A stretch of 64,000 nucleotides of DNA from Litomosoides sigmodontis (taxonomy: Eukaryota > Nematoda > Chromadorea > Rhabditida > Onchocercidae). The position numbers and the translations under genes were made by a program. Within the stretch, counting starts at the first letter, position 1; the number at the start of each line of letters is the position of its first letter. The notes below the pieces were generated by a model. That model was not told where the DNA came from. It saw nothing but the letters and a program-made list of their open reading frames with translations, and did no database searches. This document shows positions 54,130-64,000 of the stretch, in pieces. Location of the stretch: positions 1,241,238 through 1,305,237 of the forward strand of contig OY718808.1 of NCBI GenBank assembly GCA_963070105.1. The letters run 5' to 3'.

Positions 54130-57100
54130 ATGGCGATGGCTGAGCGAAATGAGATGATGACAGATGCCGACTTAATTGATGCAATTCAAGCGCTTGAAGA
54201 GAAGGAACCAACCGGTGAAGTGAAAGAATTGCTCAGTGAATTTCGTTCTTTTTTTTTGAAAAAAATTAGAAAGAAATTTTGCTGAAATTTATTTTATGCT
54301 AAATTCATTGGTGCAAATAACGCTATGAGTGCTTTATTCATTTGACAATAAATTAAGCTATTCAGTGCAAGGAACCATTTGGTTCGGTGATTCTTCACCT
54401 AACATTTTTACAATTAAATTTTTTGAGTAAATCAATTTGAGTAATATTATTTTTAATAAAAAAATTTCCCAGCTAAGTTCACAATTACGCGTTAATAGAT
54501 TACTTCTATTATATTGTTGTTGTTATTACTACTATTATTTAAATGTATAACTTTTGAAGAGATGCTTTTACATTATTTAAAATAATTGAAAGGCAATGTT
54601 TTTGCAAATTTTGCCTGCTTGCTCTCTATAATTATTCAAAAATTTTCAAAATTTACCTCATTTCATTCATTCCAAGTAATTTTAAGCTGTAAAAAAAATT
54701 TTGCTGAAAAAAAACCTTATCAAAAACCATTTGTTTGTTTGTTTCTTTTGCAGAGATAATGAGCGATAACTGTATGATAAGCTGGGAGGAAGCGGAACAT
54801 ATCATGAACTGTAGCAATTACAACGGTCCGATCAAGTCATCATTGCCTCAGCAGACCCGACCGACAGAGCCTGATAATGACACTGACGTAGCCTGGTCAA
54901 TACAGCAGCTGCAACTGGACGATCCTAAACTGAAACAGCTTAATTTAAACAACATGAAAGTATCTCTCTCCTGTCTCCACGCCTCCCTCTTCCTATTATT
55001 TATGTTAAAATTTACCTAAATCTAACAATTGAAAGAATTTACACAATTAATACATTTCGGCAAAATGCTTCTTCACTCTTATCTTTTATAGACAGCTTGA
55101 TTTAACTACTACGATCAGTGGTCTCTAAAGTTTGAAAATAACCTAGAAATTTATAAAAAAAAAATGTGACTTATAGCATAAATAGTATAAAAATGAACAC
55201 ATTGATGACTAGATTAAAAAATGACGCAAAAACTAATTAATTAATGACATAAAAATTGGTAAATTGTTAGTTATATCAGAAATGGTATAAAAATGAGTAA
55301 TTCGATAATTGTATTTTTGTTGTAGCGTATACCCATACCACAAGTGAAACGACTTTTATCATCGATAAAAAATAACACGCATCTGGAGAAGATTGCACTT
55401 GCTAATATGGGTCTGTATGATAACGATTGTGAGGTAAGTTTTAAACTTTGTCTTCAAATTTAACTTCGATTAAAGAGAACAATCTGTTTTGGCAAAAATT
55501 TTTTGTCAAATTAAAAACACTAAGTTTTGGAAGATAGAGATAATTAATTAATGCTCATTTCATATCTTCACTATCATTTTCATTACCAGTAATTCATTAG
55601 TTCATTAATCATTACCAATAATTCATTAATTCATTAGAATCTAAAAATTAGCTCTTTCTACTGCACCACCACCGCTGCTCGTTCACACTTGCTAAGCATG
55701 AAAATTATCAGCTAGACGGACGTATGAAAGTACTGCTGATAGGTTAGTGATAAGTTTATTACTGAATGAAATAACAGTACATTGCAGCCGATATTTGACG
55801 TGGTGGCAAGTAATACAACGTTAAAATCGATCAATTTGGAAACAAATTATCTCAGTGGTGATTTCTTCGCACGCTTATTTAAAGCAGCTTTAGTGAATCA
55901 AACACTTGAAGAAGTAAAAGCTGTTAATCAGGTCGGATTTTTCAAGATAATATATTTCAATTCAATTTTCAATTTCTTCACATATAATTTGTACAGTAAA
56001 AAAAAAATTATTTGTAAATTTTTTGGATGATGGAAATTTTTGAAAAACGTATCGATGAATTCAATTATAATGATACATACATTATACACATCTATATCCA
56101 CTGCAAATCACACCAGTGAAATTATAGAGCTATTTTGATTTAAATGTTATTTAACAAAAGAAAATAAATTTAAAGGACTTTAACAGGAATGAAATATTTA
56201 ATTTAAAATAATGAAATCCCACTTAAATTATATGAAATGATGAAAAACGAGTAATTCTTCATTTTCATACTTTCAAAATTTAATTGAAAGTATTGAAAGG
56301 GGCAGGTTATATTACTGTTCTGAGGAATGTGAAAGGAAAGGTCCAATTATTCAGGCCCATTATTACGAGAGGTTTTTTAATTCTCAAACAGACTCTCTGT
56401 TTTGTCTTCGATGATATTAGTGCCTGTTAATTTTAAAATATTTAAAATACTTTTTCTATTAAAAGAAACATTTGATGTACAGGGTGTTACTTTTGCTACC
56501 GCGGCAGAAAGAGAGATTATCGATGCAGTATTTGAAAATAGAGGCCTAACGAAAGTATCGATAAATCTTCGTCTACCAGAAGGTCGACATAAAATTGAAA
56601 ATGCAATGATTCGAAATCAGGAAATTAGTAATCTTTTTTTCAATAACAAAAATTCTATGTAGCAAAAAAGGTTTCAGTACGGTTTTGAAGTTCAAGCTCT
56701 CAAACATATCGTTTTAATAACTTCAGGTATACCCCGTCTCAATCCTTTCATCTCTCCGTTCCCACAATGATCCACTCTGCTTTGAAACACTTTATCACCT
56801 TATCACTAATCGAATCCATCAGTTGCACATCCAGTTTCACCTTATGATCATTGAATGCATTTATTTTCATTGCAAAAATTTCACTCTTTCAATAACATTG
56901 CAGTTTGTTAATCATAAAATACACCTTTTGCTGTTGTCCGATACTGGAGCTATAGCACTAATCAATAATCAGTGGACGGTTAGATGAAACCGATATGCTT
57001 ATGGAATTGTTAAATTGAATTTTACAACACTGAATTATTATTAAGGAAGAATACTGCGACGACAAGCAGTAGCTGCTGCTAGAGAAGCTGAAGAAGCTAG

Positions 57101-58169
57101 CAAACCGATCACCGCTACCGCTGAACCACAAAAGCCTCAGCCGATGAAACCTGCTATTTTGGGAAACGCATCGCAAACGTCATCCGCAAGAGGCGAACTC
57201 TCACATCCTAAATCGATTTCAACCGGTGTTACTAGCGCTTCAGAGAAGATGGTGTCAGGTGTTGCCGGAAGCAGGCCTGCAGCATTACCTGAAACAACTG
57301 GAAATGATAGGAGGACCACTTCGGCTACCGCTAAACAAATGAAAGTATCTGATGCTATTAATAGGATGGCATCTTTCAACGGGCAATCTGGAAATGTATC
57401 CAAATCATTACCAATTGTAGATTCAGTGAAAACAACGTCAACAAATGTCAATCGTCTTAAGATAGCATCCGCCGCAAAAACAAATGCGAGCGATACGACT
57501 GCGGCAAAAGAGGCTGAAAAAGTAAAATTAGAGAAAACGGTACTACAAAAGAAGATCTCACTGGAACAAGCAGTTTCGGAGTTAGAACTAAATACGGAAG
57601 AAGTGCCTAAAAATGTTTGTATTAATTTTCTCAATTATCAGAATTCAAGTATTCGGTGTCTGCTTAATTATCACGCTAAATGATAATTGTGAAATTTTGA
57701 CAGTTTCTTTCATGAATTTATCTCCGGCACATATTTATCAGTTTGATAACAAACAGTTACATGTCATTTTCTTGTGAAAATTTTAAACTTATGAAAAAAT
57801 AATTTTCAGACTTCTGTGACAAAAAACGTTCCACTTGTTACAGCGGAAAATTCCACTTCGTCTGAAACAGCCGTTTTGCCATCCGCATCTTCCACATCCA
57901 CTAATTCAGGATTGAGAAATAATCCCTGTAAAAACCGAATGAGAAACAACCGTGCAATATCCGCAGAGGAAACAAATTCCGCTGTACCGGTGGTACCTAA
58001 GATGTCTAAGTATTTTGATGAAAAACCGATTGGATTGCTGACGAATGCACGAAGCACTTCCTTAGTTCCACCAATTTTTCGTATTGCTGAACAACAAAGT
58101 GGTCCGGTAAAGCGGAATTTTTCGATACCAACGAAGAAGCACTCATCGGAGAGGACGAAGATTTGCTGA
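54130..58169 (+). CDS. Tropomodulin-family actin pointed-end capping protein with long C-terminal tail
   Basis: Exons: 54130-54214 (or to 54244), 54754-54959, 55326-55433, 55788-55931, 56483-56627, 57046-57614, 57810-58169; with the shorter first exon 1617 nt, 538 aa, in frame. Residues ~12-235 match the tropomodulin core: TDADLIDAIQALEEKEPTE and IMSDNCMISWEEAEHIM align with the family's ASDAELCDIAAIL...LMSNQQYYQAL stretch. The LRR fold follows: LKQLNLNNMKRIPIPQ, LKSINLETNYLSGDF, TLEEVKAVNQ, then EGRHKIENAMIRNQEIRRI. The N-terminal tropomyosin- and actin-binding region (~100 aa in vertebrate Tmod) is absent from this model. The frame stays open upstream of the ATG to a TTATAG acceptor, so earlier exons may exist. 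After the core come ~300 Ser/Thr/Ala/Lys-rich residues (57046-58169), starting with a basic helix RRILRRQAVAAAREAEEA; this tail is absent from vertebrate Tmods, and leiomodins carry a different one. Confidence 0.85.
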
Positions 58170-60716
58170 AAATTTTAATGAAGAAAATATTGCATTTCGT
58201 AGTCCATCTCATCCATCAATGTCGGTTTGCGCGCTGCGAAGAGACGTCGTAATTTTCCAAATTCAATTAAATTTCATATTTAACTTTGGCATTGCATTTC
58301 GCATCTCTCATTTGCAATGATGTGTTGTAACCAAAAAAGAAAAACTATTTGTTTCATTAAATTAATCAGTAGTTAATAGTTCTTGATATTTGTACAGCTT
58401 TTTTTTTTGTTTTTTGTTTTGCCTGTGTTATTAAAACTGCGCGAACTCACCCGTTGTTCTATCTCTGTTTCAGATGTGTAAGAAAATAATTTAATTGATT
58501 TTTTTGTAATTATAATCAGACTGTTTCAAATATCCCAACAATTTTCTTTCGCACTTTAAATTTAAGAATTAAACAAAATAGAAATGTTTTTGCAGGTGAA
58601 TTTTAGTCAAACTTCCTAGCATGAACTAATAAACCAATTGATTACGTTTTAATGTTAAATATTGAATTAATTAAGTCACAAACAAACGGTTGTGTATTTT
58701 ATATTTTTTTGAAATCTTTACAAATATTTAAATGTAAAAAAACGATAGACACGACCATTAAAAATAATCAACGATCTAAAGGTGTTTAAATTCATATATG
58801 CATATTTAAATTCACGTAACTTTTGCGGATAATAGATTAGGATTAATTTTGCATTCAAGTTACATAAGTGTTATTAGTAATTTTTAACTTAAATCACTTA
58901 ACCTATAAAATGAAATTGCTTGGATTTGCAGAAAACGTTGAACTGAAAATCACAATTTAAGTTATTGAATTCGGGCAAATTGATTTTCTGTAAATTAAGT
59001 TTGTGAAAATAAATTGTTTCCTCTATTCAATTTGCAAATAAAATTAGTTGGATTTCGTAATAATTATGACAATAATTTCGTTCAATTTTTTTTTTTGACT
59101 ATTTGCGACAGTTTCATAACGGATTATAATTTAGTACTGTTTTAGTACTTATTATACAATCGATTCTTTCATTTCGGAAAAAAAATTTATTTCAGAAACT
59201 GAAATAAAAACTCTAAATTGAACGTCGCGTAACGGATAAATGTTGTGCAACGTGTTGTGAAACTTTCCGTTGGAGAAGTTTACTTGGTTGACTGATGCTT
59301 GTCGGTGTGGTCAAAGCTTAGTGTAGTCGAATAATTGATTTATCCCTTACAGTAGTGGACAAACAACAATAAGAATGCCAGAAGCAACAACAACCGCTCT
59401 TAGGACTCCAACCCAGAGGAAGAAGTAGAATAAGAATGAGAATGAGGATGAGAGAGTGAGAATGACCCTTTGGTTACATGGACTACATATATATAGTGGA
59501 GGGAGTAAGAATGAGAGAGTGAGAATGAGAATGACCTTTTGGTCACATGGATTACATACATATATAGTGGAGAGAGTGAGAAAATGAGAATGACCCTTTG
59601 GTTACATGGACTACATATATATAGTGGAGGGAGTAAGAATGAGAGAGTGAGAATGAGAATGACCTTTTGGTCACATGGATTACATACATATATAGTGGAG
59701 AGAGTGAGAAAATGAGAATGACCCTTTGGTTACACGGAGTGGCGGGTTACAGACACTGAGTGATTGGTCAACCATCGACGTCAACACCGATTAGTAGCGA
59801 ACAGTTCGGGGGAAACAGTTTGGCTGGATAATACAATGAAAATAACACATTACATGCAATATTTACGATTAATTTTAAAAAAAAATTAATTGAAAAGTTT
59901 CGTTAAACTTCATCTCTCTTGCAAGTGAAATGAAATAAGAAGTAGCGGTCGCAAAGGACAAAAGAAAAAGTGGACGAATTAGTTGTTAATGTTATTTAAA
60001 GAAGGTACTTCAACATCTTTCATTGATACCATTCCTCAATGATAAATTCCTCTGCAGTGAAAGCATGACCGCTTCATGTTGGGACACTTGCTTACTTCCT
60101 GACCCTTCTGAAAGCAGTTGAGGCAAGCGTTCAATCGTTCAATTGTTTCAATTTTCGATGCTAATAAATATTGAGATTTTCATTGGTGCAGAAAATTAGA
60201 AAATAAACTTAAAGTTGAAAAGTAAGCAATGGGTGGGATAAATTGCTCTGAAATATCACGTTGATTACGAGAAATTTGCTAAATATCATCAGCAAAGTGA
60301 TAATTCAGTCTAAACTTTCCTCATAGACCTTGTATCATATAGGTTTATGAGGATTTTGAAGTGGTAACAGTAGTGATAAAAAATCGTATCCTACGATTAT
60401 CACTGTAAAAACGATAAAAAAATCGACTTATTACACTTCAACTAATTACTGTATTTTTTTTTTGAAACGAAAAATAAAACATTAGTGTTTAGTTAAAAAA
60501 TTCCCTCTTAAATTAGAACAAAAAATTATTGCTCCGAAAAATAACATCATTGATTCATTTGTCGCTTTTGAAAGCAGTCGATTCTCTGTAAAGCGCATAA
60601 ATTATTGTTTTAAAATTTTGTCAAAACTTCAATTTCATTTAAAATTAAATTTACATACTATTAAATTTTCCACAGGAGCTTTTTTCGGTTTATCCTTCTT
60701 TTTTTGTTGAGGAAAA
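58170..60716. other. Intergenic region between tropomodulin and the SH2 gene
   Basis: AT-rich sequence with the 128-bp tandem repeat and no supported gene. Presumably tropomodulin 3' UTR and SH2-gene promoter. An acceptor (TTTTCCACAG, ending 60675) 41 nt before the next ATG may be a trans-splice site. Confidence 0.65.
59461..59735. repeat. Higher-order tandem repeat, 128-bp unit made of two related monomers (69 + 59 bp)
   Basis: The word AATGACCCTTTGGTTACA starts at 59461, 59589 and 59717 (exactly 128 bp apart). The variant AATGACCTTTTGGTCACA starts at 59530 and 59658 (also 128 bp). Each monomer continues with ATGGAYTACATAYATATAGTGG and a GAGAGAGTGAGAA-type segment. Two full dimers plus a partial third are present and almost identical, so the array is probably young. 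Confidence 0.92.
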
Positions 60717-63095
60717 ATGGTGAGAGATGATTTAATAACTGAATGGCGTAAACAGCGTAAAACAACAGCATCATCAAGTGATATAGGCCTGAGGCCACTT
60801 TATGATAGCTCAATTAATTCAGAAGAATATCAACCATCTGTTGAACCTGGTAAATTGCGCAAATGTCATCAGTCTGTTTTACATTTCATTGTTGCTTTCA
60901 TTTAATTTTGAATTTGTAGAAATTTTAAAAAGCAGAAAATTTCGTTTTATAAAGGTAATGAATTGATCGATAATTGATCGTTTATAATTTATAGTAATTT
61001 ATCCAAATGAATCAATCACATGTTGCAAACATGGCGTTAAATGTAGTGAGTACCACAATCAAGTAAGAATAAATTCATTGAAACATTCCGTAAAATTTAC
61101 TCACATCGAACATTTCTTCCAAACTAAGGCCTTGGCTATTTCTAATTAAGGATAATTAATTTAATTTAACTATTTCGGTGTCCTAAGAGGACAAATTCAG
61201 CGAATTGCGGAAGTTGTTTTTTCTCTTAAAGTGATGCTAATATCATTCGGCTTAATGAATTTATGCAAATTATTTGTTTACTCTCTCAAGGACTACTGAC
61301 TTACAATCAATATTCTCATTTCCATTCCGCTGCCTTCATTTTTTTTCAGTAGATAATTTTACTTCGAATATTTTGATTTAGAAAGGTAACAAATCATTCA
61401 ATTTTATCAAAATTGAATTTTTAGGAAAAAAAGAGGAAGGAAATTTCTTCGCTGTGGCCGATATCTGAATTATTCGCTTCTGCAACAAATTCAGTATTTA
61501 ATTGCACCGCAAAAGAAAATAAACAAAAATGCAAAATTGCACGTTGAATAAAACTGTTAAAAAGTTTTAATTTTAAAAACTTGGGAAGAAACATTTTTTA
61601 TTTGTAATCAAAAAATAAGAAATTTTCCTTTTCATTCATTCCAAATTTGATGTTAAAGATGAAAACTGAAACAGCAAATTCAGCTGCGCCAAAACCAAAG
61701 GGAAAGTATGAAAAGAGTGAGGCTGACAGGTTGGAAATGCTTCTCCCGTTCACTAACTAAATTAAAGTAAAATTGAATTAGGCAAATTTCAGTTTAATTC
61801 TTGGACGTATAAATTTCAATACGCTAAAAATTGAAGGGAAAAAAAGCATGGGAAATGTTAATTCATTTTTAGTTTCTTCGAAACTGAATTTCTGATTGTT
61901 TAATTTCTCTTTCAGTAGTTACAGCCACTCTACAAGTAATCAATACGATAACATTTCTGTTAGATCCAACAATCCTATGTTAGGGCCAGTGGTGTGTTTC
62001 CATTTTTAATTTTATCTTCTCCTCGTTAACCAAAAATTCAATCGGTTGTTTGCGGTTCATGTTATTAGTGGTACTTTATTACAAATAGCAACATTCAAAA
62101 AATTTGCATAAATCTCACAGTGTGAAAAATATTTCATTAGAAAAGAGTCAGTCGTCATCAATCGTTGAGCAAAAACAACGCAAATATTCTCGAAAAACTT
62201 CCGGAAAATGCTTCAAAACTGGAAATCCTTCACAGGTTAGCATCTTCTATTTTATCTCCCATTATGTCATTACCAAATTATTCAATTAATTTTGATTAAA
62301 ATTCGACTTCTGCAAGCTAATAATTCTTTTAACATTTTCATCTTTATTTTCAGGTTCTATCTTGGACAAAGATCACGATCAGTTTCCATTTCATCCATCC
62401 AATTTGCCCAAAATTTTCGCCTGTATCACGAAGTAATGCTGTAATTCAGTAATTCAAATTATTAATTTGCCTACTTGATTAGGGTAAAATTGTTGAAAAA
62501 AAAGTTGAAGATTAATAACAAAAAAAATGCAAATTCAAGATGGATATTCCTGTTTGATAAGTGAATTATCTACGCTAAGTTAGAATTATTTTGTTGCAAA
62601 AATTTCCTCTTCATCTATTTCAAAACCACTAATTTTAAAGCGATAAATTTTAGCTCCCAGAGAATGTCAACAATTTAGACAACCTAAAGCAATATGCTCC
62701 TCTATATATCGTCTTTGTAAACAATGATTTAGAATACAGGTAGGACGATGTTTCTTTTTTTTTTTCGTATAAACAATCGTATATAACTCTCCTCTTCTCT
62801 CATATTTTATATTTAAATTTAATGAAAGCATTCTGCAAAATTTACAGAAAGGAAATGTTTTGCAAATTTTTGAAATAAATGAGAAGGAATGAATGCTTAT
62901 GGATAATGTATGACAAATCTTATTAGGCATCTACCAGTACAGGAATGTCTGATGAATGGAAAACGAAGATTTTTCGTCGAATGTGGCGATAGAAATATCG
63001 TACCGTTCAAAACGCTCGAATATCTTATTCGACATTACGCCAATACATTTGCATACACAGATAGGTTTGTGAGAGACTTTGAAAGACGCGTGTAA
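60717..63095 (+). CDS. Protein with a divergent SH2-like domain
   Basis: Clear exons: 60717-60849 (starts MVRDDLITEWRKQRK), 60995-61045, 61659-61729, 61916-61993, 62121-62235, 62354-62432, 62654-62739, 62927-63095; a weak one at 61425-61453. The joins 61045 to 61659 and 62235 to 62354 are not in phase as drawn, so boundaries or exons are missing. The N-terminal half is Ser/Thr/Lys-rich and looks disordered. From FRLYHE (62420-62432) the sequence follows the SH2 order: LPENVNNLDNLKQYAPLYIV, then YRHLPVQECLMNGKRRFFVE, then PFKTLEYLIRHYANT (typical F-x-x-L-x-x-L-I-x-x-Y). The position of the FLVR arginine reads YIVFVNN, so the phosphotyrosine-binding Arg appears absent. The last exon may end at the TAA (63093-63095) or splice at the donor at 63065; later exons could lie beyond the window. 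Confidence 0.6.
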
Positions 63096-64000
63096 AATTT
63101 GATTTAAAATGATGGGAGGCTACCTTTTTTAAGGCATCGCTTTCTTTTGTGAAAAAAAAAATCACTTTTGGCATCGCTCCTCCCTTTTGTGCAAATATAT
63201 TTTTCACCAGTTAGTTAGTCTAACTTACAGTAACCACTGGATGCTAGGTGAGACTCATTTCCACAAATTATTATTAGATATTTTCATAAGCGAATTCATT
63301 TTGTTAAAATCAAGAAAATATAACCACATGTAACCAGTAAGCTTTAAATGGATCTTCGAAACAATTTAGCCAAGGTCGCAAAAGTCGTTTTCCGGATAAC
63401 CCAGTGGACGAGTCAATTAACGACTTCAAAAAAGTGGACTGAAAACTTAATGTTAAGACAAAGATATCATCATATCTTTATTCAGTTCATTTCATGTACA
63501 TGAGCTGCAACTATAAAATGCAAAGACACACTGCTTAAAAATAAAAAATAAGAAAGTATGAATATTTTTCCTGTAAAGTAATTTCATAAATAACTTCAAA
63601 TAAAAACAATGACCTGAGGAGGAAGGACATGTGAGATCATCACTATCAAATATCAATTATGATTACCATAGTCATCAACCAATACCTCGTCTAGTTACTA
63701 TGCTGCAATAATAATAACTAAGAGAAAAGAAATACATCAAGAACCTAACGTAAAATTAAGCAATGAGTCATATAAACCATATAAACCCCAGAGGTCATAA
63801 TTAAGCAATGAGTCATAAAAATGGTCATATAAACCCCCCAGAATGTAAGGAAAAATTTGTAAATCACTGGTTTGGTAGATACGTTAAAATATGCAAATTA
63901 AAAGACAAAAAGAGCAAAAGTTGTTGCACGGCAAACATCAAAGATCGAAAAATAACCAAAAAGATTTACAACAACAGGCACGATACTCCACAAACTCTTC
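63096..64000. other. Region downstream of the SH2 gene
   Basis: No supported gene. Contains a short direct repeat (TTAAGCAATGAGTCATA at 63756 and 63801, followed by CATATAAACCCC-like sequence). Possibly 3' UTR or an intron of the SH2 gene. Confidence 0.5.

Noticed and set aside
57137..57634. 165-codon minus-strand ORF
   Set aside because: It is the antisense shadow of the large tropomodulin tail exon; the plus-strand frame has matching splice sites.

Overview
This window looks like nuclear DNA of a nematode, most likely a spirurid or filarial worm. That placement is an inference from three things seen here: strongly AT-rich sequence, short GT-AG introns with TTTCAG-type acceptors and GTAAGT-type donors, and acceptors a few bases upstream of several start codons, as expected for spliced-leader addition. 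Nothing prokaryotic, viral or transposase-like was found. No tRNA or rRNA gene was recognised. All gene models were built by hand from splice signals, reading phase and family resemblance.

Layout. (1) 1-13154, plus strand: the C-terminal ~1,257 residues of an MRCK-type kinase (Cdc42 effector): coiled coil, C1, PH, CNH and CRIB; its kinase domain lies outside the window. A three-exon membrane-protein gene (6422-7810, minus strand) sits inside one of its introns. (2) 16330-22630, minus strand: a PB1-domain protein, about 404 aa, rest unknown. (3) 22.6-31.4 kb: gene-poor, holding a 272-bp TAAA array, a 33-bp-arm hairpin, a cluster of GATA sites and an orphan exon. (4) 31485-36202, plus strand: a complete 15-exon MCM-binding protein (MCMBP) gene. 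(5) 39019-41974, minus strand: a complete 10-exon ARMT1/DUF89 phosphatase gene, with a small uncertain plus-strand ORF at 38051-38254. (6) 43069-43833, minus strand: possible small gene or pseudogene. (7) 45239-48384, plus strand: a compact CK1/TTBK-like kinase. (8) 48.4-54.1 kb: gene-poor. (9) 54130-58169, plus strand: a tropomodulin-family protein with a long tail. (10) 58.2-60.7 kb: intergenic, with a 128-bp higher-order tandem repeat. (11) 60717-63095, plus strand: a divergent SH2-domain protein that seems to lack the phosphotyrosine-binding arginine.

The genes do not form a pathway. MRCK and tropomodulin both act on actin; MCMBP acts in DNA replication and ARMT1 in metabolite or protein-carboxylate damage control. 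The exon structures of MCMBP (1617 nt), ARMT1 (1293 nt), the TTBK-like kinase (909 nt), the PB1 gene (1215 nt) and the nested gene (609 nt) all close exactly in frame, which is the strongest internal evidence for them. The weak points are the MRCK join near 2.9 kb, the first exon(s) of tropomodulin, and the internal joins of the SH2 gene.
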